NCBI GenBank assembly: GCA_000402835.1
Contig: AQRZ01000010.1
Span: 1 to 5,525, forward strand
Origin: Synergistetes bacterium JGI 0000079-D21
GTDB taxonomy: Bacteria > Synergistota > Synergistia > Synergistales > 79-D21
Reading direction: 5' to 3'
Length of the DNA stretch: 5,525 nucleotides
The notes under the pieces are model-generated. The model ran no database searches, was not told the DNA's origin, and saw only the letters and a list, made by a program, of their open reading frames with translations. The position numbers and the translations under genes are program-made. Each line of letters begins with the position of its first letter. Position 1 is the stretch's first letter. Below, one piece after another: positions 1 to 5,333 of this stretch.

Positions 1-1
1 C

Positions 2-331
2 GTCGAACCGCAAAGCGATGACTTGAGCTGGCTGCCGGGACATGGACCTGGAACGGGCAATCCGGGCGCACGCGTTTCCGGGTCCCTGGAGATCTCCGCG
101 CTGGAACCCTGCTGGATCCTTGTCACAAGGGAAGGCGAAACGCTTTTCCGAGGGACGCTGAAGAAGGGAGAAAGCCGGAGTTTCCCCTCCGACAAGGAAA
201 TCCGGGTTCGGTACGGCAAACCGGCGGGGGTGTCCGTCCGGTGGATGGGAAAGGATCTCGGCCGTCCTTCGACGCAGCAGAAGGTCGTGACGGTTCTCTA
301 CAAGCCGGATGGCTCGTTTACGGTCCGCTAG
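2..331 (+). CDS. RodZ-like protein, C-terminal DUF4115 domain (5' partial)
   Basis: The reading frame is open from the window edge to the TAG at 329-331, giving 109 residues of the C-terminal part of a longer protein. The segment resembles the beta-rich DUF4115 domain found at the periplasmic C-terminus of RodZ-type proteins. It starts with a G/P/N-rich linker, then runs LEISALEPCWILVTREGETL, FRGTLKKGESRSF, IRVRYGKPAGVSVRWMGKDLG and a final VVTVLYKPDGSFTVR strand. In this family the domain follows an N-terminal cytoplasmic helix-turn-helix and one membrane helix, and RodZ links MreB to the cell-shape machinery. Those parts lie outside the window, so a full RodZ cannot be confirmed and no symbol is given. 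The TTG at 23 is probably an internal Leu codon, because the frame stays open upstream of it. The stop lies one base before the rimO ATG, which suggests co-translation. Confidence 0.72.
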   Translation, partial: VEPQSDDLSWLPGHGPGTGNPGARVSGSLEISALEPCWILVTREGETLFRGTLKKGESRSFPSDKEIRVRYGKPAGVSVRWMGKDLGRPSTQQKVVTVLYKPDGSFTVR

Positions 332-332
332 G

Positions 333-1637
333 ATGCAGAAGGTTTTCCTGCTCAGCCTCGGCTGCGCCAAGAACCAGGTTGACAGCGAGCGTCTTGCCGC
401 AGCCCTCGAAGGCTGGGGGTACGAACTCGCGGAAAGTGTTGAAGAAGCCGGGGTTGCCATCGTCAACACCTGCGGTTTTATCCGGCCGGCAACCGAAGAG
501 AGCATCCGCGCCATCCTGCAGCTGGAAGGGCTGAAGGAGAAAGGGAGGCTTGAGCGGATCGGGGTTGTAGGCTGCCTCCTGAACCGTTACGGGGAGCAAC
601 TCAAAAAAGAGCTCCCATCCGTGGATTTTTGGGCGGAGGCCGAAGACTGGGGCCTGCTGGGAGAAATGCTTGCGGAGGGTGCCTCCTATTGCCCGGAACG
701 CAGGAAAGGGCTGCCGGGTTCTTCCCCCTGGAGCCGGTACCTGAAAATCGCTGAAGGCTGTGACAACCGGTGCTCGTATTGCACGATCCCTTCGATTCGC
801 GGAAGAATGCGCAGCCTTCCTCCGGATTTTCTCGCGAGAGAGGCCTTCGAGCTCGTACGGCAGGGGGCAAGGGAAATCTGCCTCGTGGCGCAGGACCTGA
901 CAGCCTGGGGCATGGACCTTTTCGGGAAGCGCTCGCTTCCGCTCCTTCTCCGGGAAGTCGAAGGAGCTGTTCCGGAGGGAACGTGGCTTCGCCTCCTGTA
1001 CCTTCACCCCTCGGGTATCGATGACGCGTTGCTCGAGCAGGTGCTGAACAGCAACCGCCTCCTGAGGTACCTCGATATCCCGGTCCAGCACGCGGATTCC
1101 GCCGTCCTGGCAAGGATGAACCGGGAGATCCCTCCGGATCGCCTGGAGGAAATTTTCTCGAGAATTCGCCAGGCGGACCCGGATTTTGCGCTTCGTACGA
1201 CGGTCATGGTCGGCCACCCGGGAGAAGACGAAGCCGCCTTCGGGAAATTGCTCGACTTTATGGCTTCGGTCCGCTTTGACCGGCTTGGGGCCTTCGAGTT
1301 CTCCCCGGAAGAAGGGACTGCATCCGCGACGTTTCGGGACAAAGTGCCGCAGAAAACGAAAAAGCGCCGCCTGGACAGGCTGATGCGCCTCCAGGAGGAA
1401 ATTTCCCTGGAAAGGCAGGAGCGGTTTGAAGGAAGATCGCTGGAAGTCCTGGTCGAATCGGTCGAGCCGGGGGAGGACCTTGCACTGGGCCGATCCTACC
1501 GGGAAGCGCCGGAGGTCGACGGCCTCGTCGAGATCCGGGGCGGGGGTTCCCTGCGGCCGGGATCTTTCGCAAGGGTCAGCGTTCTCGAGGCGCTGGAGCA
1601 CGATCTGGTTGCGGAGGTGAAAACGGGTGGGGTATAG
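333..1637 (+). CDS. rimO: Ribosomal protein S12 methylthiotransferase RimO
   Basis: This radical-SAM enzyme adds a methylthio group to the conserved aspartate of ribosomal protein S12 (uS12), using two [4Fe-4S] clusters. The 434-residue product matches the usual family length. The N-terminal UPF0004 domain carries the three cluster cysteines: Cys11 in SLGCAKNQVDSE, Cys47 in NTCGFI and Cys81 in VVGC. The radical-SAM motif CxxxCxxC is Cys143, Cys147 and Cys150 in EGCDNRCSYC. Further core motifs are YLDIPVQHAD and TTVMVGHPGE, and a TRAM-like domain lies at about residues 365-430. GCAKNQVDSE and APEVDG near the C-terminus point to RimO rather than the tRNA enzyme MiaB. I chose the ATG at 333, one base after the upstream stop, because it gives the usual short lead-in to SLGC. 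An in-frame ATG at 309 would add eight residues and overlap the upstream gene. Neither start has a strong ribosome binding site, so coupled re-initiation is likely. Confidence 0.95.
   Translation: MQKVFLLSLGCAKNQVDSERLAAALEGWGYELAESVEEAGVAIVNTCGFIRPATEESIRAILQLEGLKEKGRLERIGVVGCLLNRYGEQLKKELPSVDFWAEAEDWGLLGEMLAEGASYCPERRKGLPGSSPWSRYLKIAEGCDNRCSYCTIPSIRGRMRSLPPDFLAREAFELVRQGAREICLVAQDLTAWGMDLFGKRSLPLLLREVEGAVPEGTWLRLLYLHPSGIDDALLEQVLNSNRLLRYLDIPVQHADSAVLARMNREIPPDRLEEIFSRIRQADPDFALRTTVMVGHPGEDEAAFGKLLDFMASVRFDRLGAFEFSPEEGTASATFRDKVPQKTKKRRLDRLMRLQEEISLERQERFEGRSLEVLVESVEPGEDLALGRSYREAPEVDGLVEIRGGGSLRPGSFARVSVLEALEHDLVAEVKTGGV
1613..1620 (+). promoter_or_regulatory. Ribosome binding site for pgpA, inside the rimO 3' end
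   Basis: GGAGGTGA lies in the last rimO codons, with GGAGG ending 9 nt before a GTG at 1627. That spacing is ideal, so the site favours GTG 1627 over ATG 1639 as the pgpA start. It would lie about 21 nt from the ATG, whose only closer purine-rich stretch is GGTGGGG at 1626-1632. Confidence 0.6.
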
Positions 1638-2097
1638 AATGCCGGAAACCTGGGAAGGAAAGATCGCCACCGTCGGGGGTCTCGGATACTTGACCGGGAT
1701 GCCTGGGACGGTCGGGTCTGTCGCTGCGTTCCTAATTGCGGTCATCCGTCCGGTACCCGCCTGGTTCGTCCTGGCGTTTGCCGGCCTTGCCGTGTGGGCT
1801 TCTGGCCGCTACGCGAAGCAGGCCGGCAGGGAAGATCCCCCCGAGGTGGTGGCCGACGAGGTTGTCGGCACCTGGGTCGCGATCTTGGGGCTCCCGTTCG
1901 GGTATTGGCTTCCGGCCCTTTGCCTGTTCCGGGTAATCGATATCCTCAAGCCCGTACCGGTTTCGACCTCCGAACGGCTTCCGGGCGGTTGGGGGATCGT
2001 CGCGGACGACTTCGTGGGCGGTGCCTTGACCAACGGGCTGATCCGCGGTGCAAGCTGGCTCTTTTTCGGTGGCGGCCTTCAGCTTTTTTTCCGGTAG
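1627..2097 (+). CDS. pgpA: Phosphatidylglycerophosphatase A
   Basis: PgpA is an inner-membrane phosphatase that dephosphorylates phosphatidylglycerophosphate to phosphatidylglycerol, the last step before this phospholipid and cardiolipin are made. From GTG 1627 the product is 156 residues, close to family size. The motifs occur in order: TGMPGTVGS (23-31), ADEVVGTW with Asp77/Glu78, LFRVIDILKPVPV (100-112) and GGWGIVADDFVGG with Asp127/Asp128. Hydrophobic stretches near residues 32-58, 79-100 and 129-153 fit membrane segments. The Asp/Glu motifs are the expected metal and phosphate site of the family, and all are present. The start is ambiguous. GTG 1627 has an ideal ribosome binding site and overlaps rimO by 11 nt, while ATG 1639 sits one base after the rimO stop and would drop MGYR. 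The gene ends 18 nt before cinA. Confidence 0.92.
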   Translation: MGYRMPETWEGKIATVGGLGYLTGMPGTVGSVAAFLIAVIRPVPAWFVLAFAGLAVWASGRYAKQAGREDPPEVVADEVVGTWVAILGLPFGYWLPALCLFRVIDILKPVPVSTSERLPGGWGIVADDFVGGALTNGLIRGASWLFFGGGLQLFFR

Positions 2098-2115
2098 ATC
2101 GAGGGGGTGAAGGGG

Positions 2116-3324
2116 ATGGGAAACGGCGCGGCCCTTCTTGCGGTCGGCGATGAAATGCTGAGCGGTATCCGCTCGGACACGAACTGCTCGTGGCTGGCAT
2201 CGAGGCTCCATGGTGCAGGGGTTCCGGTCCGCGGAATCCAGGTGATTCCCGATAATGAAGAGGCCATACTGGAAACCGTGGCCGGCTGGGTCGGAAAAGT
2301 CGAATTCCTGGTGCTTTCGGGAGGGCTCGGCCCCACCCACGACGACCGGACGAGATTCGCCCTGGCCCGTTTCCTCCATGTCCCGCTGCGCGCGGATGAC
2401 CAGACCTACGATCGTATCGTCGCACGCTACGAGGAACCTCTCCGGAGCCGCGTCGAGGCTGCGCGTTCGACCCAGGCGCTGATCCCGGATGGTGCCAGGG
2501 GGCTGCTCAACCCGCAAGGGTCGGCGCTGGGCATCGCCTTTTCCGCGAAAGGGACGGACGTGTTTTCTTTCCCCGGGGTGCCATGGGAATTCCGTGCAAT
2601 GGCGGAAGCGCACTTCCTGCCGCGGATCGAGCGAAGGGGCACCTGGAAGCAGGTCGTGGTGGCCGGTTGGCCGGAAAGCCTCCTGGCCGAGAAACTCGCC
2701 GACCTGCTCTTGAAGCGGACCCTTCATGTTTCGATCCTTCCTTCCGCCGGGCTCGTCACGCTGGTGTTCAGGGGGGAAGCCGAAGAGGTCGAGTCTGCCG
2801 TTTTAAGGGTGCGGAAAGAACTGCCGGACGACTGCCTGGAAGACGGGGAAACCGACCTGCCTCCCGCGATCGTCACCCGTGCCGCAAGGGAAGGAATCTC
2901 TTTGGCCTGCGCCGAATCCTGCACCGGCGGCCTGGTGGGGGCAGCGATCACGGACGTGCCCGGAGCTTCCCGGGTCTTCCAGGGAACCGCGGTCTGTTAT
3001 TCGAACGAAGCCAAGGCCAATCTTCTCGGGGTCAAACGTCGAACCCTCGAGGCCCACGGCGCGGTTAGCGGGGAATGCGCCCTCGAGATGGCTGATGGGG
3101 CTCGCCGGGTCTTCGGGGCGGATCTTTCGGTCGCCGTTACGGGCATTGCCGGGCCTGAAGGAGGCACCGAAGCGAAACCGGTTGGAACGGTCTGGTTCGC
3201 GGTATCCGGTCCAAGCAGCCGAAAGGCCTTCAAGCGAAACCTGGCCGGCGATCGCGCCCACATCCGACGATGGGCGACCGCGATTGCGCTGGAAACGCTG
3301 TGGAGAACCCTGAAGGAGGGGTAG
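2116..3324 (+). CDS. cinA: CinA: competence/damage-inducible protein, nicotinamide-nucleotide amidase
   Basis: This is a full-length two-domain CinA of 402 residues. The N-terminal COG1058 (MoCF-like) domain, about residues 4-170, shows LLAVGDEMLSG, DTN and the phosphate-binding SGGLGPTHDD (68-77). In characterised members it hydrolyses ADP-ribose. A linker region of about 175-250 follows. The C-terminal PncC domain, about 255-400, shows ACAESCTGGLVGAAIT with Ser268 and YSNEAKANLLGV with Tyr295 and Lys300, then GAVS and AVTGIAGPEGGT. This domain deamidates nicotinamide mononucleotide to nicotinate mononucleotide in NAD salvage, and the Ser and Lys are the proposed catalytic residues. I chose ATG 2116 because the GAGGGGGTG at 2101-2109 is well spaced for it. 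The in-frame GTG at 2107 lies inside that purine run and would leave no room for a ribosome binding site. The gene is 3 nt from thpR and one gene from recA. Confidence 0.94.
   Translation: MGNGAALLAVGDEMLSGIRSDTNCSWLASRLHGAGVPVRGIQVIPDNEEAILETVAGWVGKVEFLVLSGGLGPTHDDRTRFALARFLHVPLRADDQTYDRIVARYEEPLRSRVEAARSTQALIPDGARGLLNPQGSALGIAFSAKGTDVFSFPGVPWEFRAMAEAHFLPRIERRGTWKQVVVAGWPESLLAEKLADLLLKRTLHVSILPSAGLVTLVFRGEAEEVESAVLRVRKELPDDCLEDGETDLPPAIVTRAAREGISLACAESCTGGLVGAAITDVPGASRVFQGTAVCYSNEAKANLLGVKRRTLEAHGAVSGECALEMADGARRVFGADLSVAVTGIAGPEGGTEAKPVGTVWFAVSGPSSRKAFKRNLAGDRAHIRRWATAIALETLWRTLKEG
3313..3321 (+). promoter_or_regulatory. Ribosome binding site for thpR, overlapping the cinA end
   Basis: AAGGAGGGG lies in the final cinA codons, with the purine run ending 6 nt before the ATG at 3328. 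It fixes that ATG as the thpR start and couples the two genes. Confidence 0.75.
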
Positions 3325-3327
3325 CCG

Positions 3328-3909
3328 ATGGGAGAAAGGACGCGGGCGTTCCTTTGCATTGAACCGGAACCGACTCTCCGCGCAACCCTCAGAGAATGGC
3401 TTGAATCTCTCAGGAGACTGGCTCCAAGGCTCAAGTGGGTTCAAGCGGATGCGGTCCACCTGACCCTCAAGTTTCTGGGCGAGCAGCCACCGGAAATGCT
3501 CACGGAGCTGAGGAACAGGCTTCCCGGGGCTCTCTCGGCAAAGGAGCACAGGACTTTTTACCTTGAGCTGTCCGGGGTGGGGGCGTTCCCGAACTACCGG
3601 GCTCCGCGAGTCCTCTGGATGGACCTGGCAGGCGAGACGGGCCCCCTCCACGAGCTCTGGAGGACCGTGGAAGGACTTGCGGTCAGCCTGGGATTCGAGC
3701 CGGAAACGAGACCGTTCCGTCCGCACCTCACGCTGGCACGGATCAAGGATCCAGGGGACTTCACCCTGGCCCTGGCGAAAAACCTGAGCGAGTCCGACCC
3801 TCCGATGGGGCGGTGGAAAGTGGGATTCGTCACCTTGATGAGAAGCGAGTTGCGGCCGGGAGGTCCCCTCTATTCCCCCATCGCGACTTTTCCGCTTTAT
3901 AGGGTTTAG
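3328..3909 (+). CDS. thpR: RNA 2',3'-cyclic phosphodiesterase (2H/LigT family)
   Basis: The 193-residue product is a 2H phosphoesterase of the LigT/ThpR family, which opens RNA 2',3'-cyclic phosphates to 2'-phosphates and shows weak 2'-5' ligase activity in some members. The two signature HxTx motifs are clear: HLTL at 44-47 (VHLTLKFLGE) and HLTL at 133-136 (RPHLTLARIK). They lie about 89 residues apart, as expected for the pseudo-symmetric two-lobed fold. Other family signatures are the opening RAFLCIEPEP, WVQADAVHLTLKFLGE, the central GAFPNYRAPRVLWMDL and the ending VTLMRSEL..GGPLYSPIATFPL. The protein looks soluble and cytoplasmic. It starts 3 nt after cinA and ends 23 nt before recA. A thpR between cinA and recA is a plausible inherited arrangement, but a functional link to recombination is not shown by the sequence. 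Confidence 0.94.
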   Translation: MGERTRAFLCIEPEPTLRATLREWLESLRRLAPRLKWVQADAVHLTLKFLGEQPPEMLTELRNRLPGALSAKEHRTFYLELSGVGAFPNYRAPRVLWMDLAGETGPLHELWRTVEGLAVSLGFEPETRPFRPHLTLARIKDPGDFTLALAKNLSESDPPMGRWKVGFVTLMRSELRPGGPLYSPIATFPLYRV

Positions 3910-3912
3910 GCC

Positions 3913-3922
3913 AAAGGAGGTG
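3913..3922 (+). promoter_or_regulatory. Ribosome binding site for recA
   Basis: AAAGGAGGTG is nearly a full match to the anti-Shine-Dalgarno and fits strong translation of recA. The GGAGG ends 12 nt before the ATG at 3933, slightly longer than usual. No alternative in-frame start lies closer, and the ATG gives the normal RecA N-terminus. Confidence 0.75.
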
Positions 3923-3932
3923 CCATCCTGGA

Positions 3933-5060
3933 ATGGCAAAGAACGGCAAGGGAGCTCTAACGCGGGAAGATATCCTCGAACAGGCCCTGGAGGATATCAA
4001 GGGGAAATTCGGAGACGGGGCGATCATGCGCCTCGGTGACCAGACAAACGTTGCAGTGGAGGTGATCCCGACCGGGGTCCTCCCGCTGGATGTCGCGCTT
4101 GGCGTCGGAGGGCTGCCCCGGGGAAGGGTCGTCGAGATTTTCGGGCCGGAAGGTTCCGGGAAAACCACGATCGCTCTCCACGCCGTCGCAGAGGCACAAA
4201 AGGCGGGCGGGATCGCGGCTTTCATCGACGCGGAGCACGCGCTGGACCCGAGATTGGCCGCAAGCCTCGGAGTTGACGTGCCGTCACTCTATCTCGCACA
4301 ACCCGATAGTGGAGAACAGGCCCTTTACGTTCTCGAATCCCTCGTCCGTAGCGGGGCGGTGGATATCATCGTCGTCGATTCGGTGGCTGCGCTGACCCCG
4401 CAGGCCGAGATCGACGGGAAAATCGGAGACACCCAGGTCGGTCTCCAGGCCCGTCTCATGTCGTACGCCCTTCGAAGGTTGACGGCGGCGATCTCCAAGA
4501 GCCGGGCGGTCGTCATTTTCATCAACCAGCTGAGAGCCCAGATCTCCACCATGGGCTACGGCGGCCCGCAGGAAACCACGACGGGCGGCCGGGCCCTGAA
4601 ATTCTACAGCTCCCTGCGGATCGAGGTCCGTCGGGGGAAAGCCATAACCCAGGGAGACGATACCCTCGGGCACGAACTCTGGATCAAGGTCGTCAAGAAC
4701 AAGCTCGCGCCGCCTTTCCGGACCGCGCACACCTCCCTGATTTATGGAAAGGGTGTTCCGGCCGAGATGGCGGTCGTGGACATGGCCATAGACCTAGAAG
4801 TGATCCGGCGCAAGGGATCATGGCTGGCGTACAAGGGCGAAAACCTCGGGCAGGGAAAGGAGAAGGTGTCGAAATACCTCCTGGAGACACCGGCGCTCAT
4901 GGAAGAGATCAAGAAGGAGATCCTGGAAAAGGCGGGGCAAGGGAATGCCTTGCTGGTTCCGAAGGCACCCGCGGCCGAGGCGGTCTCAAGCGGGGAAAAA
5001 CTGCCCCAGTCCGACCTCGTCGAGGAAGAACTGCTCGAGCTCGAAGAAGAAGACATCTAG
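3933..5060 (+). CDS. recA: Recombinase RecA
   Basis: RecA is the cytoplasmic ATP-dependent strand-exchange protein of homologous recombination and the SOS co-protease. The 375-residue product is full length. It has an N-terminal helix (about 8-30, ending KFGDGAIMRLG), then the Walker A GPEGSGKTT (71-79, Lys77, Thr78). The catalytic-glutamate motif FIDAEHALDP has Glu101, and Walker B is IIVVDSVAALTPQAEI with Asp149. The L1 and L2 DNA-binding loops follow, with FINQLRAQISTMGYGGPQ leading into ETTTGGRALKFY. The C-terminal domain ends in the usual acidic tail (EEELLELEEEDI). Walker A has Gly at position 74 where E. coli has Ser. The L2 loop is longer than in E. coli. There is no recX after it; 273 nt of non-coding DNA and a 16S gene follow. 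I saw no LexA-type operator in the 23 nt before the start, so transcription probably comes from upstream in the operon or from an unrecognised promoter. Confidence 0.97.
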   Translation: MAKNGKGALTREDILEQALEDIKGKFGDGAIMRLGDQTNVAVEVIPTGVLPLDVALGVGGLPRGRVVEIFGPEGSGKTTIALHAVAEAQKAGGIAAFIDAEHALDPRLAASLGVDVPSLYLAQPDSGEQALYVLESLVRSGAVDIIVVDSVAALTPQAEIDGKIGDTQVGLQARLMSYALRRLTAAISKSRAVVIFINQLRAQISTMGYGGPQETTTGGRALKFYSSLRIEVRRGKAITQGDDTLGHELWIKVVKNKLAPPFRTAHTSLIYGKGVPAEMAVVDMAIDLEVIRRKGSWLAYKGENLGQGKEKVSKYLLETPALMEEIKKEILEKAGQGNALLVPKAPAAEAVSSGEKLPQSDLVEEELLELEEEDI

Positions 5061-5103
5061 GATCCGGGCGGGAATTAAAAACGAAAACTCTCAGAATCGG
5101 AAG

Positions 5104-5128
5104 GGTGCCTTGTTCATTCCGGGGCACC
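5104..5128 (+). terminator. Possible hairpin downstream of recA (weak terminator candidate)
   Basis: GGTGCC (5104-5109) and GGCACC (5123-5128) form a perfect 6-bp stem with a 13-nt loop, 43 nt after the recA stop. No T-run follows, only CTTTG at 5136-5140, so it is not a classical intrinsic terminator. It could stabilise the mRNA 3' end, act with Rho, or be chance. I see nothing else firm in 5061-5170 apart from an A-rich patch at 5074-5088. Confidence 0.25.
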
Positions 5129-5175
5129 TGGGAGGCTTTGTAAGCGTTTGTTGCATCAAGGGCTGTAAGGCACGG

Positions 5176-5191
5176 GGAAGGAAAACCTTCC
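5176..5191. repeat. Perfect inverted repeat just upstream of the rRNA promoter
   Basis: GGAAGG-AAAA-CCTTCC is a perfect 6-bp inverted repeat ending 7 bp before the -35 box. A further AC/GT pair (5172-5173 with 5192-5193) could extend it past a two-base bulge. It sits where an UP element or activator site is expected in rRNA promoters. It lacks a following T-run, so a terminator role is unlikely. Its role is unknown. Confidence 0.5.
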
Positions 5192-5198
5192 GTAGGTG

Positions 5199-5227
5199 TT
5201 GACAGGATTCGGCAGGCGATGTATTAT
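5199..5227 (+). promoter_or_regulatory. Sigma70-type rRNA promoter
   Basis: A perfect -35 TTGACA (5199-5204) is separated by exactly 17 bp from TATTAT (5222-5227), which matches five of six bases of TATAAT. Transcription should start around 5233-5236. The bases just after the -10, GCCCC, form a GC-rich discriminator, a feature known to make rRNA promoters sensitive to ppGpp and to initiating-nucleotide levels. It lies about 100 nt before the 16S start and is the only strong promoter match I see in the window. Confidence 0.88.
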
Positions 5228-5234
5228 GCCCCTT

Positions 5235-5252
5235 GCCCCTCGAGAGAGGGGC
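5235..5252 (+). promoter_or_regulatory. GNRA-capped hairpin at the start of the rRNA leader (boxB-like)
   Basis: GCCCCTC (5235-5241) pairs perfectly with GAGGGGC (5246-5252) around a GAGA loop, giving a 7-bp GC-rich stem with a GNRA tetraloop at or near the predicted 5' end of the transcript. No U-tract follows, so it is not an intrinsic terminator. Its position before a boxA-like motif fits the boxB hairpin of rRNA antitermination leaders. It could instead protect the 5' end of the transcript. Confidence 0.55.
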
Positions 5253-5278
5253 TCGGCAGTAAGGTACCAATTCACATC

Positions 5279-5291
5279 AGCACCTTGACAA
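5279..5291 (+). promoter_or_regulatory. Degenerate boxA-like antitermination element
   Basis: AGCACCTTGACAA matches 10 of 13 positions of the boxA-type sequence TGCTCTTTGACAA, and 9 of 13 of the E. coli TGCTCTTTAACAA. In rRNA leaders boxA is bound by NusB-NusE (S10), which lets RNA polymerase pass Rho sites. It lies 26 nt after the boxB-like hairpin and about 43 nt before 16S, the expected order. The match is imperfect in the usually conserved CTCTTT part, so confidence is moderate. Confidence 0.4.
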
Positions 5292-5333
5292 GCGTAAGGA
5301 AAGAGAGAGGGAAGAGGGCGTTTCGGCAGGAAA

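Noticed and set aside
309..335. Alternative rimO start at ATG 309
   Set aside because: It would overlap the upstream gene by 23 nt, has no better ribosome binding site, and adds residues (MARLRSAR) not typical of the family N-terminus.
1204..1230. VMVGHPGE in RimO, with His where E. coli has Phe
   Set aside because: GHPGE variants are, to my knowledge, common in RimO from other phyla, and all six cluster cysteines are intact.
318..1745. Long antisense open frame of 475 codons opposite rimO
   Set aside because: It lies wholly opposite a clearly conserved gene and runs into pgpA. Its translation has no recognisable domain and is rich in Arg, Pro and Gly. It is a typical shadow frame in GC-rich coding DNA.
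3870..3932. Possible dedicated recA promoter around TTTATA at the end of thpR
   Set aside because: No -35-like element lies at the right distance (TTCCCC only), and the segment is conserved thpR coding sequence.
1732..3939. Two more long antisense frames (1732-2727 and 2803-3939) opposite pgpA, cinA and thpR
   Set aside because: They span several sense genes and their junctions, and show no recognisable protein family.
5138..5180. TTGTAA / TTGTTG / TTGCAT runs as an upstream tandem rRNA promoter
   Set aside because: No -10-like hexamer is found at 16-19 bp from any of them.
5285..5290. Second TTGACA inside the rRNA leader as a possible P2 promoter
   Set aside because: The hexamer 17 bp downstream is AGGGAA, with nothing like TATAAT at nearby spacings. 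The sequence is better read as part of a boxA-like motif.
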